A DNA stretch of 64,000 nucleotides from DASPFV01 sp035620975 (GTDB taxonomy: Bacteria; Acidobacteriota; Vicinamibacteria; Vicinamibacterales; 2-12-FULL-66-21), in the NCBI GenBank assembly GCA_035620975.1, contig DASPFV010000279.1, positions 1 through 64,000 of the forward strand. Reading direction: 5' to 3'. This document shows positions 42,169 to 50,487 of the stretch, piece by piece (position 1 is the first letter of the stretch; every line of letters begins with the position of its first letter). The notes under the pieces are model-generated. The model was given only the letters and a program-made list of their open reading frames with translations, had not been told where the DNA came from and searched no databases. The position numbers and the translations under genes were made by a program.

Positions 42169-44607
42169 TCACTCGTGCCGCAGCGCCACCATCGGCTCGA
42201 TGTGAACGGCGCGGCGCGCCGGCACCCAGCAGGCCAGGAGGCCGATCGCGACGACGACGCCGATGGCAGTCGTGAACGTCAGCGGATCAAAGGGCGAAAT
42301 GTTCCACAACTGATTCTGCAGAAGGCGATTCGTCGCCAGGCTCGCGGCGACGCCGATCATCACGCCGGCGCCTACGAGCCGGAGTCCGAAACGCAGCACC
42401 ATCCGGATGACATGGCCGCGTTCGCTGCCCAGTGCCAGACGGATGGCGATCTCGCGTGTCTGCTGCGTCACGGTGTACGCGAGCACCCCGTACACCCCCA
42501 GTGCGACCAACACTATCCCGGTCCCCGCAAAGATTCCGAGCACCAGCAGGCTGAAGCGCGGGCGGGCGAAGAACCCACGCTGGATCAGATCGTCGAGCGC
42601 CGAAGGCTGAATCAATGCGACGCCGGGGTTGAGGTGTTGGATTTCCCGCCGCAACGCGTCGACGGCGCGCATTGGCTCGTCCGATGTCCGCAGGACGAGC
42701 GTCAGCGGCCCGGGACCCTGCAACGGGTAGGGAATGAACACCTGCGGGCCGGGCCGCTCGCGAGGGCCCTGGTTGGCCGTATCGCGAGCGACGCCGATGA
42801 TTTCGAACACGGGGTCCGCAACCGGCACCGGCAGCGTGGACAGCCGCGGCAGTCGAATCGTCCGTCCGAGCGTCTCCCCGGCCCCGAAGTATCTGGTCGC
42901 CAGGGTCTCGTTGACGATGGCGACGTGATGCGCTCGCTCGACGTCCAGCGCGGACAGGCCCCGACCCTCGATCAGGCGAACGCCGAGGGTGTCGAGCAGG
43001 CCTGCACTGGAAAAGACGACGACCGCTGAGGACTGCGGCGGAAGCGCAAGGCCGGGAATCTGCAGGGGGCTCGTCATGCCTCCAAACGGTGGCGTGCCCC
43101 GCGAGATGGCGGCCGAGCGAGCACCGGGTATCGATCCGACCCGCTCGAGTGCTTCCCGATAGAAACTCTGTTGCTCATCCGGGGAAGTGCTTTGATGAGG
43201 CGGGAACGCCATGCCGGCCACCAGCAGGCGGGTGGGATCGAATCCAAGATCGACACGCACGAGCCTTACGAACGAGCGCATCAGCAGCCCCGCGCCAAGG
43301 AGGAGCACAATCGACAGTGCCACCTGAACGATGACGAGCCCGCTGCGCATGCGTGTCTGCCGCCGGCCCACCGTCGTTTTGCCGGCGATGTTCAACCCGG
43401 CGACGAGATCACGACGTGCGCTCTGCACGGCTGGAAAGAGGCCGAAGCCCAGCGTCGCGACGGCAGCGGCGACCACGGCGAACACCAGGACTGGGCGATC
43501 CAGCCGGATTTCTGTCTCCCATGGAACGCCCTGGCGGGGCATGAATCCGGCGAGCGCCTCGATGCCGACGTAAGCCAGCACGGAGCCCAGAACGAGCCCG
43601 CCGAATGCGAGTAGCGCGCTTTCCACCAGCAGCTGCCGGACGATGCGTGCGCGACTGGCGCCGATGGCGGCACGGATGCCAATCTCCCGCTCGCGGATCG
43701 TCGCGCGGGCCAGCAGCATGTTCGCGACATTGCAGCACGCGATGACGAGGAGCAGGCTGACGGCCCCGAAGAGCGTATACAGCACGCCACGAAACTCGCG
43801 AACGACCCAATCGATGACGGTGATGACCTGGAACCGGAAGTTTGGCGGGTAGTCGTCTGGATGCTCGCTGGCGCGGCGCGCGGCCACGACCTCGAGCTGC
43901 GCCTCGGCCTCCGAAGGCGTGACGCCCGGACGCAAGTGGGCCTGAAATGCGCGAAAGCCCCGCGACGACTTCGGGTCGTCGCTGCGCTCGAGCGCATCCG
44001 GCAGCCAGAGATCGGCGATGTTCCACTCGAACCGCGGAGGCATGACGCCGATGACGGTAAACGCTTCGCCATCGAGCATCAGCGTGCGGCCGACGACACC
44101 CGGATCGGCGCCGAAGATCGTCATCCATGCGCGATGGTTCATCACCGCCACACGCGGCGCGCCCGGGGCCGCGTCCGCCGCGCCGAACACCCTCCCCAGC
44201 GCCGGCTGCACGCCCAGGAAGTCGAAGCCGTTGGGCGTCATCCAGGCGATCGCGAGACGCTGCGCTCCCGCCCCGCTCACCCAGTGCATGCCGTCGACAC
44301 TGGTGCCGACCACGTCTTCGAAGACGGTCGTCTGCTCCTGATAGTCCAGGAACTCGGATGCCGGGAAATATGGGCCTCGGACGATGCGATCCGACGCATC
44401 CTTCAGGAGGACGTTCACCATGCGGTCCGAGCGGGAATAGGGGAAGGGATCCAAAACGACGTTGCGAAGGACGCTGTAGATGACCGTCACCGCACTGATC
44501 CCAAGCGCCAGCGTGAGGACCGCAACCAGAGTGAACGCCGGGACCTTGCCCAGCGTGCGGAGGGCGTACCCGATGTCACGCCGGAAATCGTCCAGCCACA
44601 TGCCCAT
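42169..44607 (-). CDS. ADOP-like MacB/FtsX permease 3, reverse orientation, without PadR partner
   Basis: 812-residue permease starting directly with FRRDIGYALRTLGKVPAFTL, so it lacks the roughly 50-residue N-terminal helical segment (DxELRxHLE...) of the other three. The MacB core, first FtsX (LLLVIACCNVANMLLARATI, RAAIGASRARIVRQLLVESA), second core and second FtsX (GIVLVALGVYGVLAYTVTQQ) are all present, ending IEPMVALRHE. It is on the opposite strand, convergent with permease 2 and divergent from PadR 3. The start is ATG 44607 behind AGGGAGGA. A palindrome in its promoter suggests repression, by a distant PadR or by a neighbour. Confidence 0.92.
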   Translation of the reverse strand: MGMWLDDFRRDIGYALRTLGKVPAFTLVAVLTLALGISAVTVIYSVLRNVVLDPFPYSRSDRMVNVLLKDASDRIVRGPYFPASEFLDYQEQTTVFEDVVGTSVDGMHWVSGAGAQRLAIAWMTPNGFDFLGVQPALGRVFGAADAAPGAPRVAVMNHRAWMTIFGADPGVVGRTLMLDGEAFTVIGVMPPRFEWNIADLWLPDALERSDDPKSSRGFRAFQAHLRPGVTPSEAEAQLEVVAARRASEHPDDYPPNFRFQVITVIDWVVREFRGVLYTLFGAVSLLLVIACCNVANMLLARATIREREIGIRAAIGASRARIVRQLLVESALLAFGGLVLGSVLAYVGIEALAGFMPRQGVPWETEIRLDRPVLVFAVVAAAVATLGFGLFPAVQSARRDLVAGLNIAGKTTVGRRQTRMRSGLVIVQVALSIVLLLGAGLLMRSFVRLVRVDLGFDPTRLLVAGMAFPPHQSTSPDEQQSFYREALERVGSIPGARSAAISRGTPPFGGMTSPLQIPGLALPPQSSAVVVFSSAGLLDTLGVRLIEGRGLSALDVERAHHVAIVNETLATRYFGAGETLGRTIRLPRLSTLPVPVADPVFEIIGVARDTANQGPRERPGPQVFIPYPLQGPGPLTLVLRTSDEPMRAVDALRREIQHLNPGVALIQPSALDDLIQRGFFARPRFSLLVLGIFAGTGIVLVALGVYGVLAYTVTQQTREIAIRLALGSERGHVIRMVLRFGLRLVGAGVMIGVAASLATNRLLQNQLWNISPFDPLTFTTAIGVVVAIGLLACWVPARRAVHIEPMVALRHE

Positions 44608-44651
44608 GACGTCCTCCCTGGTCCGCGTACGCTCTCGGCCGAGAGACCGTG

Positions 44652-44680
44652 ATTATGCGAGCCGAGCTCAGGGCTCGCAA
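44652..44680 (-). promoter_or_regulatory. Promoter with palindrome for ADOP-like permease 3
   Basis: On the minus strand TTGCGA (44680-44675), a 17-bp spacer, and CATAAT (44657-44652). A perfect 8-bp inverted repeat TGCGAGCC / GGCTCGCA (44656-44663 and 44672-44679) fills the space between -35 and -10 and overlaps both, an ideal site for a dimeric repressor. Confidence 0.65.
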
Positions 44681-44689
44681 TCTCTAAAA

Positions 44690-44717
44690 AGCCCAGCGCC
44701 CGGAGCCCGGAGCCCAG
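44690..44717. repeat. Short GAGCCC simple-repeat tract
   Basis: AAGCCCAGCGCCCGGAGCCC then GGAGCCCAGGAG, between the two divergent promoters. It is a short example of the GAGCCCA tracts listed elsewhere. Confidence 0.5.
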
Positions 44718-44724
44718 GAGAGCC

Positions 44725-44758
44725 TTGACCTTCGACATATTATGTCGTATATGTCGAA
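44725..44758 (+). promoter_or_regulatory. Promoter and operator of PadR-ADOP unit 3
   Basis: TTGACC (44725-44730), a 17-bp spacer and TATATG (44748-44753). The palindrome TTCGACATAT (44731-44740) / ATATGTCGAA (44749-44758) has perfect 10-bp arms. Its core holds another TATGTCG, so three TATGTCG half-sites lie in tandem. It covers the whole spacer and the -10. Confidence 0.75.
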
Positions 44759-44773
44759 GGGCGAGGCGTAACG

Positions 44774-45115
44774 ATGCCGCCGAAATCAGACCTGCCTCAG
44801 GGCACCCTGGACCTGCTCATCCTGAAGATTGTCGCGCTCGGCCCGCTGCACGGGTATGCCATTGCGCAGCGGCTCCAGCAGATCTCGCGCGATGTCGTGC
44901 AGGTGACGCAGGGCACCCTCTATCCCGCGCTGCACCGACTGGAGAACCGTGGCTATCTCGCCGCGGACTGGAAACCGTCGGATACCGGGCGCGAGGCGAA
45001 GTTCTACCGCCTGACCGCGAAGGGGCGGACCCAGCTCGTCTCGGAAACGGAGAACTGGCATCGCCTCACCCGGGCGATCGGCTGGATTCTCGAGGCCGAA
45101 GGAGGCCTCCGATGA
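44774..45115 (+). CDS. PadR family transcriptional regulator 3
   Basis: 113-residue PadR protein: QGTLDLLILKIVALGPLHGY (8-27), VQVTQGTLYPALHRLENRGY (about 43-62), GREAKFYRLTAKGRTQLVSE and TRAIGWILEAEGGLR. The stop overlaps the permease start in an ATGA, so translation is coupled. The strong palindrome over its promoter (44731-44758) makes autorepression the best guess. The recognition helix region differs from PadR 1 and PadR 2. Confidence 0.94.
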   Translation: MPPKSDLPQGTLDLLILKIVALGPLHGYAIAQRLQQISRDVVQVTQGTLYPALHRLENRGYLAADWKPSDTGREAKFYRLTAKGRTQLVSETENWHRLTRAIGWILEAEGGLR

Positions 45116-47796
45116 GATGGCTGTCCAGATTGCTCTGGCGGCATCGGGCGGAGGCGCAGCTCGATGCGGAGCTGCGCGATCATCTCGAGCGGCAGGTTGC
45201 CGAGTACGTCACGGCAGGGATGAGCGAGCCGGACGCCCGGCGTCGCGCAGCCATTGAATTCGGCGGACTCGAGCAGGTGAAAGAGCTCTGCCGTGACGCT
45301 CGCGGCACGCGGTGGATCGAGATCCTGCTGCAGGACCTCCGCTATGGCGCCCGCGTATGTACTCGGAATCCGTCGTTCACCGCCGCCGCAGTGCTCTCGC
45401 TGGCCCTGGGTGTGGGCGCGAACACGGCGATCTTCACGCTTCTCGACGCCACGATCCTCAAGCCGCTCCCGGTGGAGGAGCCGGATCGACTCATCGAGCT
45501 GCTCACCGATCGAGGCGGCCCGCATCCCGGCAACGCCTTCAACTATCAGTCGCTCCAGTACTTCCGCGAACGTGCCACGACAGTGGACGTGATCGCGAGC
45601 CACCAGTCCACCTTCTTCGTCGCGCAGGGCGGCGGGCAGCCCGAGATCGGCACGGGCCAGTACGTGACCGGCGACTTCTTTCGCGTGCTCGGCGTTCCCG
45701 CGGCTCACGGTCGCCCGATACACGCCGCCGACGATCGGGCGGGAGCGCCCATCGTGGTGGTGTTGAGCGACGCGTACTGGCGCGATCGCTTCGGCGGTGA
45801 TCCCTCCATCGTGGGCGGAACGGTCACGATCGACAGCCAGCCCGCTCACATCGTCGGCGTTGCGCCGGCAGCCTTCCGCGGGCTCGTCGCCACCCAGGCC
45901 GTCGATTTCTGGCTGCCGCTCTCGGCCGAGCCTCTCATCCGCAACCCGAGCTGGACATCGTCGGCTGGATATAAGTGGCTGCAGCTCGTCGGGCGCGTCC
46001 GGGCCGGGCATGCGATCGCGGCAGCGCGCGCCGAGGTTGCCGCCCTTTTCCACGCTGCGGTGGTGGAGCCGGAAGTTGCCGAGCGAGGCGAAGCGGTGCG
46101 ACCGCGGGTGCAACGCTGGCGGGCCGTCGTCGGGTCGGCGCGGAGCGGCCTCTCGACGGTCCGCCACGAGTACGGTGAACCGCTCTTCATCCTGCTCGCG
46201 ATCAGCGCCCTGGTCCTGCTGATCGCCTGTGTGAACGTCGCCAACCTGCTCCTGGCGCGGGCGGCGACACGACGCCACGAAGTCGCGGTTCGGCTGTCGC
46301 TCGGGGCTTCGCGCTCCCGTGTGGTGCGCCAGCTGTTGACCGAGAGCATCCTGCTGGCGCTGTCCGGTGCGGCAGCAGGCGTCGGGCTCGCCTATGGGTT
46401 GTGCGAGGGGCTGGTGCGGTTCCTGGCGACGACCCAGCAGGTCACCCTCGACGTACGTCCGGACGAGCGGGTGCTCGCGTTCGCGGCGCTTCTCGCGTTG
46501 ATGACCGGACTCGTGTTCGGTCTGGCACCCGCCTGGCGAACGGCTTCGGTTCGCGCGCCAGCTACTGCTCTGCAGGCCGGCAACCGTGTGCCGGGCGGCC
46601 GCGATCGCCGAGTGCTCAGTCGCCTGCTCGTCACCTCCCAGGTGGCTCTGTCGGTGATGATGCTGATGGCCGGAGGCCTGTTCCTTCGCTCGCTGCAGAA
46701 CATCCGTGCGATCGATCTCGGTTTCGACAGCGCGTCGGTGCTGATCGTCACCACCGACGCGTCGCGCAGCGGGCTGGATGCCGAGGCCCTGCGAGCGATG
46801 TATCGGGAGACGGTCGTCCGATTGAGTGCGACCGCCGGTGTCCGGGCCGCCAGCGTTTCGCAGGTGACGCCGATCTGGGGCGGTGGCACGGAGTTCAGCG
46901 TGTTCGTTCAGCCGACGGGCAGCGTCGAGCGCCGCGAGACGCGAAGCGTCTACATCAACTGGGTGAGCCCCGGCTACTTTGCGGCGACGGGAACACCAAT
47001 CTACTCGGGACGCGACTTCACCTGGCGGGACACGCCATCCAGCTCCAAGGTCGCGATCGTCAATCGCGCCATGGCCCGTCAGTATTTCGGCACCGACCGT
47101 CCGCTGGGAGCGCGAATCGAGTCGCGCGACGAGACGTTCGAGATCGTTGCCGTCGCCGGCGACGCGAAATATCTCGATGTTCGCGAGGCCATCCAGCCGA
47201 CTGTCTACCTCCACTGGGCACAGCAGCGTGACGAGCACCTGCTCCAGCAGAACGTCCGCGGGGGGCAGTTCGCGATTCGCTCCGATCTGCCGCCGCGGTC
47301 CCTCGAGACTGCTGCACGCGAGGCCATGCGCAGCGTACTGCCGTCAATGGCCATCACGAAGATGTGGACGCTCGAGGACCAGCTGAATGCGTCGATTGTT
47401 CGCGAACGGCTGCTCAGCCTGCTCTCGGGCGGCTTCGCAGTAACAGGGCTGCTCCTGGCAGCGATTGGACTGTACGGCGTGATGGCGTACTCGGTCGCAC
47501 GCCGGACGCACGAGATCGGGATCAGGATGGCGCTCGGCGCGCAGCCGGCCCGGATTGCCGGCATGGTGACACGCGAGGCGCTGCTCCTCACGTCCGGCGG
47601 CATCGCCGCGGGCATTGCCGCCGCATTCCTGCTGTCGGGAACGCTGCGAGCGTTGCTGTACGGGCTGACACCAACCGATGCCCCTACCGCGCTCGCAGTC
47701 GCAGCGGTCATGATGCTGGCCGGTCTCTCGGCCGCGTATCTGCCCAGCCGGCGCGCTACGCACATCGACCCGACGGTGGCGTTACGGACGGAATAG
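45112..47796 (+). CDS. ADOP-type MacB/FtsX permease 4
   Basis: 894-residue permease beginning MRWLSRLLWRHRAEAQLDAE, with the N-terminal segment LRDHLERQVAEYVTAGMSEP, first anchor YGARVCTRNPSFTAAAVLSL, MacB core domain, FtsX (LVLLIACVNVANLLLARAAT, RLSLGASRSRVVRQLLTESI), second core with GYFAATGTPIYSGRDF, second FtsX (LLLAAIGLYGVMAYSVARRT) and terminal IDPTVALRTE. The start was fixed by the ATGA overlap with PadR 3; a longer open frame upstream reads through the PadR gene in another frame and is rejected. No ATPase is encoded nearby, as for the other three. Confidence 0.93.
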   Translation: MRWLSRLLWRHRAEAQLDAELRDHLERQVAEYVTAGMSEPDARRRAAIEFGGLEQVKELCRDARGTRWIEILLQDLRYGARVCTRNPSFTAAAVLSLALGVGANTAIFTLLDATILKPLPVEEPDRLIELLTDRGGPHPGNAFNYQSLQYFRERATTVDVIASHQSTFFVAQGGGQPEIGTGQYVTGDFFRVLGVPAAHGRPIHAADDRAGAPIVVVLSDAYWRDRFGGDPSIVGGTVTIDSQPAHIVGVAPAAFRGLVATQAVDFWLPLSAEPLIRNPSWTSSAGYKWLQLVGRVRAGHAIAAARAEVAALFHAAVVEPEVAERGEAVRPRVQRWRAVVGSARSGLSTVRHEYGEPLFILLAISALVLLIACVNVANLLLARAATRRHEVAVRLSLGASRSRVVRQLLTESILLALSGAAAGVGLAYGLCEGLVRFLATTQQVTLDVRPDERVLAFAALLALMTGLVFGLAPAWRTASVRAPATALQAGNRVPGGRDRRVLSRLLVTSQVALSVMMLMAGGLFLRSLQNIRAIDLGFDSASVLIVTTDASRSGLDAEALRAMYRETVVRLSATAGVRAASVSQVTPIWGGGTEFSVFVQPTGSVERRETRSVYINWVSPGYFAATGTPIYSGRDFTWRDTPSSSKVAIVNRAMARQYFGTDRPLGARIESRDETFEIVAVAGDAKYLDVREAIQPTVYLHWAQQRDEHLLQQNVRGGQFAIRSDLPPRSLETAAREAMRSVLPSMAITKMWTLEDQLNASIVRERLLSLLSGGFAVTGLLLAAIGLYGVMAYSVARRTHEIGIRMALGAQPARIAGMVTREALLLTSGGIAAGIAAAFLLSGTLRALLYGLTPTDAPTALAVAAVMMLAGLSAAYLPSRRATHIDPTVALRTE

Positions 47797-47971
47797 TGCG
47801 GGTCCGAATATCGACAACCGGTGGGCTGAGACGCGGAACGCATCGTCCACGCGCCCGATCGGGAGCCAGTCGCACGCCGTCCCGGTGTGCTCACGCCGCG
47901 CGGGCTCGATTCTCCTCGAGCGGCGCGGCTGCCCTTGTTCGAAGGCCGGCCGCTGCAGGAAATACTCTGAG

Positions 47972-48343
47972 CTAATCCAGGTCCGCGCCGAACGCGAGGA
48001 GCCGGCCATCGCAGTCCTTCACGACGAATTCGCGTGACTGCCACGGGGTGTCGCCTAGCGGTCGCGTGAACTCGACTCCACGGGCGGCATACTCGGCGTA
48101 CAGGGCATCCGCGTTCTCGATGAACAGGTAGGCGTCGAGCAGTTCGTCGGCGTACTTGTCGGGATTCGGCGTGGGCGGCCCGGCGAGGCGGAAGTGGATT
48201 CTGTGCTCGTCTCGCGCGACGATCGCGTAGACTGGCGGGTCATTCCAGGTGCCGAGGCACTCGAAGCCGAGCGTGTCCCTGTAATACGCGAGGGTCGCCG
48301 AAAGATCCGTCGTGAAGAACTGGGGCGCGATCTGGCGGATCAT
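47972..48343 (-). CDS. VOC/glyoxalase superfamily protein
   Basis: Single-domain vicinal-oxygen-chelate protein of about 123 residues: MIRQIAPQFFTTDLSATLAY, YRDTLGFECLGTWNDPPVYA, HRIHFRLAG, DAYLFIENADALYAEYAARG and SREFVVKDCDGRLLAFGADL. The closing phrase FxVxDxDGxLLxFG is the usual end of bleomycin-resistance/glyoxalase-like proteins. Metal ligands are probably His in RIHFR and Glu in SREFVVKD. The substrate is unknown. ATG 48343 was chosen; an ATG four codons upstream (48355) is also possible. Isolated between an ADOP gene and a simple-repeat tract. Confidence 0.88.
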   Translation of the reverse strand: MIRQIAPQFFTTDLSATLAYYRDTLGFECLGTWNDPPVYAIVARDEHRIHFRLAGPPTPNPDKYADELLDAYLFIENADALYAEYAARGVEFTRPLGDTPWQSREFVVKDCDGRLLAFGADLD

Positions 48344-48394
48344 CGCGCTCAACATACCACGACGTCACCGTCTCGTCGTTGCGGTCCGGTTCGC

Positions 48395-48487
48395 CGAGCC
48401 CAGAGCCGACAGCCCGGAGCCCAGCGCCCAGAGCCCAGCGCCGAGAGCCCGAGCCCAGAGCCCAGAGCCGAGAGCCCAGAGCCCAAT
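48395..48487. repeat. GAGCCCA/GAGCCGA tandem simple-repeat tract
   Basis: About 90 bases of irregular AGAGCCCAGAGCCGAGAGCC words (heptamers and octamers), the longest such tract in the window. It lies between two minus-strand genes and translates to Pro/Glu/Ser-rich nonsense in all frames. Confidence 0.8.
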
Positions 48488-48488
48488 A

Positions 48489-49355
48489 TCACCGCACCGT
48501 GAACGGTTCCATCAGCTCGACGCGCGTGCCGTCGGGGTCGTAGAGGTTGAGCTGCCAGCGTCCGTTGACGCCGATGCTGGCCGGTCCGCTCGGCGTCAGC
48601 CCGAGCCGGAGGCTCCGGCGCGAGGTTTCCTCCCAGGCGGTCTGGATGTCGGGCACGACCAGGCAGACGTGGTGGAGCACGCCCCGCTGGCGGCGGTCGG
48701 GCGGGGAGGTCACCAGCATGTACTCGAAGTAGTCGGTGCCGTCCGGCACGCGCATGTTCACCCACTGGGTGACGCCGGGCGTCCGGCCGCCGCGCCAGAT
48801 CTCGGAGAAGCGGAGCGCGTCGCGGTAGAAGCCGTGGGCGCGCGCCTCGTCGTTCACGATGACGCCGGCGTGGAGCAGCCGGGTCGAGAGCGCGTGCGAC
48901 GCTGGTGCGGGCGAGGCGGCTGGCGGCCAGTCGGCCCGCACGAACTCGATGTCGTGGCCGTCCGGATCGCGGACCTGGAAGGTCGTGTCGCCGCATCGAT
49001 CCGCCGGGCGCAGGATCTCGAATCCCCGCGTCTCGAGCCATGCAGCCATCGCCTTCACGTCAGGCGTGGCGAGCGCAACGTGCCCGAGCCGTTCCTCCTC
49101 CTCGGCCGGGAGCCCCGGTTCGAGCAGCAGATGCTGCCGGTGCCCGATGGCGTACGCGAGGCGGTCCTGGCGTGGGGGCGCCTGCTCGGACAGCCCGAGC
49201 AGCCCGCCGTAGAACGTCCGTGCGGCCGCCGCGTCGCTGATTCGGAGCGCGACGTGGTGGACGCCCGTGACCCCCGGCCTGGGGCCGTCGGTCTGCGCTG
49301 CGCCGCTGGCGATCGTCAGGACGGCGAGGATCGGAGCGAGGACGGCGCGGCGCAT
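48489..49355 (-). CDS. Secreted protein with two VOC domains
   Basis: 288-residue protein with signal peptide (LAPILAVLTIASGAAQ). The first VOC domain is at about 27-145 (VTGVHHVALRISDAAAARTF, GHVALATPDVKAMAAW, TTFQVRDPDGHDIEFVRADW). The second is at about 155-285 (RLLHAGVIVNDEARAHGFYR, DYFEYMLVT, GVLHHVCLVVPDIQTAWEE, WQLNLYDPDGTRVELMEPF). DPDGHDIEF and DPDGTRVEL carry the likely metal-binding glutamates; HHVAL and HHVCL supply histidines. Secreted paired-VOC proteins of this kind occur in many Acidobacteriota; the reaction is unknown. It is last in a run of minus-strand genes, only 20 bp after the small membrane protein gene. Confidence 0.88.
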   Translation of the reverse strand: MRRAVLAPILAVLTIASGAAQTDGPRPGVTGVHHVALRISDAAAARTFYGGLLGLSEQAPPRQDRLAYAIGHRQHLLLEPGLPAEEEERLGHVALATPDVKAMAAWLETRGFEILRPADRCGDTTFQVRDPDGHDIEFVRADWPPAASPAPASHALSTRLLHAGVIVNDEARAHGFYRDALRFSEIWRGGRTPGVTQWVNMRVPDGTDYFEYMLVTSPPDRRQRGVLHHVCLVVPDIQTAWEETSRRSLRLGLTPSGPASIGVNGRWQLNLYDPDGTRVELMEPFTVR

Positions 49356-49375
49356 GTGATGTCCCGGAAAGGGCG

Positions 49376-49678
49376 CTACTGCTGGACCTCGATCTCCAGG
49401 CCGCCGATCACTCCCGCCAGGAGGTTGTAGAGCGCGGCGAACAACGCGAACCCCGCGAACCCGAGGACGCCGTAGAAAATCGGCAGGATGACGATCGCGC
49501 CGGCGCCGAACAGGAACCCGAAGATCGCGGGCATGTCACTCTCGGCGGCCGCCGACTGCATCGCCGATCCGGCCACCGCGAAGAGCGCGAAACAGGCCCC
49601 GATGAACAGGCCGATGACGGCATACGTCAGCCCCGCGAGCTTCGCGGCGGACAGGACCCCGACTCTGCGGATGATCAT
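49376..49678 (-). CDS. Small membrane protein, DUF3566-like
   Basis: 100-residue protein: a short polar start (MIIRRVGVLSAAKLAGLTYA) continuing into the hydrophobic IGLFIGACFALFAVAGSAM, a central loop, then FLFGAGAIVILPIFYGVLGF, AGFALFAALYNLLAGVIGGL and EIEV. The closing LYNLLAxxxGGLEIEV is characteristic of DUF3566-type membrane proteins of unknown role. The start ATG precedes the first hydrophobic segment. It lies 39 bp past the VWA gene stop and may be the third gene of an amine oxidase-VWA-DUF3566 operon. Confidence 0.8.
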   Translation of the reverse strand: MIIRRVGVLSAAKLAGLTYAVIGLFIGACFALFAVAGSAMQSAAAESDMPAIFGFLFGAGAIVILPIFYGVLGFAGFALFAALYNLLAGVIGGLEIEVQQ

Positions 49679-49716
49679 GCGATGCCTCCTGGCGCGATGG
49701 GGCGCCGGCTCCCCGA

Positions 49717-50487
49717 CTACCTCTCGACGAGTATCCGTCCGCGCAACAGCATGTCCAGCGTCTCGTTCAGCTCGGCGGCGTTCGAGGCCGACAGCACCAG
49801 GCCGCCATGGTCCCTGATCCCGGCGAAGCGGCTGGCCTCGACATCGAAGGCGACGAAGTAGATTGAGGGTCGCTCCGACTCCGGGCGGCGCGCGATGGCG
49901 GCCGCGACCCGTTCGGGCCGGTAGCCGTCGGTGTTCTCGCCGTCGGTCACCAGCAGGAGATGACGGCGGGTCAGGCCGGTCGCGTCGAGCGCCTGCTTGG
50001 CCGTGATCATCGCCTGGCCGATGGGTGTTCCGCCATCCGGTTCCAGGCGGCCGATCGCGGCGGCGGCCTGGTTCCGATCCGGGGGACCCATCGGGATGAC
50101 GGGCCGGCAGTCCGGGTCTCCGCGCCGGCGGCTGAATTCGTAGATCCCGAGCAGCACGGACTCCTCCGGGTGATCCTCCGCGTAGCGGGCGAACTGGTCG
50201 ACCAGTTCCCGCGCGGCGCGGCGCGCGATCTCGATCTTCGGCTCCTGCCTGCCGCCGGTCCCGGCCACGCCATCGGCCATGCTGCCCGACACGTCGATCG
50301 CGATGGCGGCAGCGAGGCCGTCCCGGGCAGCGACTGTCTGCGTCGGCGCCAGCTCGCCGTCGAGGCGCGCGTCCGTCCGGTCCTCGCGCGGCGGCTCGTT
50401 GGCCTCCCGCTCGCAGGCCCGCACGGCCATCGCGATGACGATCACCGCGAGGATCGCGACGAGCGGGTTGCCGCGCTTCTTCCTCAT
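49717..50487 (-). CDS. Membrane-anchored von Willebrand factor A domain protein
   Basis: 256-residue protein with an N-terminal membrane anchor (GNPLVAILAVIVIAMAVRAC). The VWA domain covers about 58-250 with a complete MIDAS: AIDVSGSM (63-70), the threonine in GGTPIGQAM (152-160) and LLLVTDGEN (177-185). A cysteine pair (Cys25 at the end of the helix, Cys127 in DPDCRPV) is also visible. Such domains bind partner proteins through a magnesium ion, often with MoxR-type AAA ATPases. Its start overlaps the amine oxidase stop by four bases (ATGA), so they are coupled. The AAA+ gene 4 kb upstream on the same strand is a possible partner, by inference. Confidence 0.9.
   Translation of the reverse strand: MRKKRGNPLVAILAVIVIAMAVRACEREANEPPREDRTDARLDGELAPTQTVAARDGLAAAIAIDVSGSMADGVAGTGGRQEPKIEIARRAARELVDQFARYAEDHPEESVLLGIYEFSRRRGDPDCRPVIPMGPPDRNQAAAAIGRLEPDGGTPIGQAMITAKQALDATGLTRRHLLLVTDGENTDGYRPERVAAAIARRPESERPSIYFVAFDVEASRFAGIRDHGGLVLSASNAAELNETLDMLLRGRILVER

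Noticed and set aside
44725..47796. A 1023-residue reading of ADOP permease 4
   Set aside because: The extra N-terminus passes through the promoter palindrome and the PadR 3 gene in another frame. The ATG at 45112 gives the normal family start.
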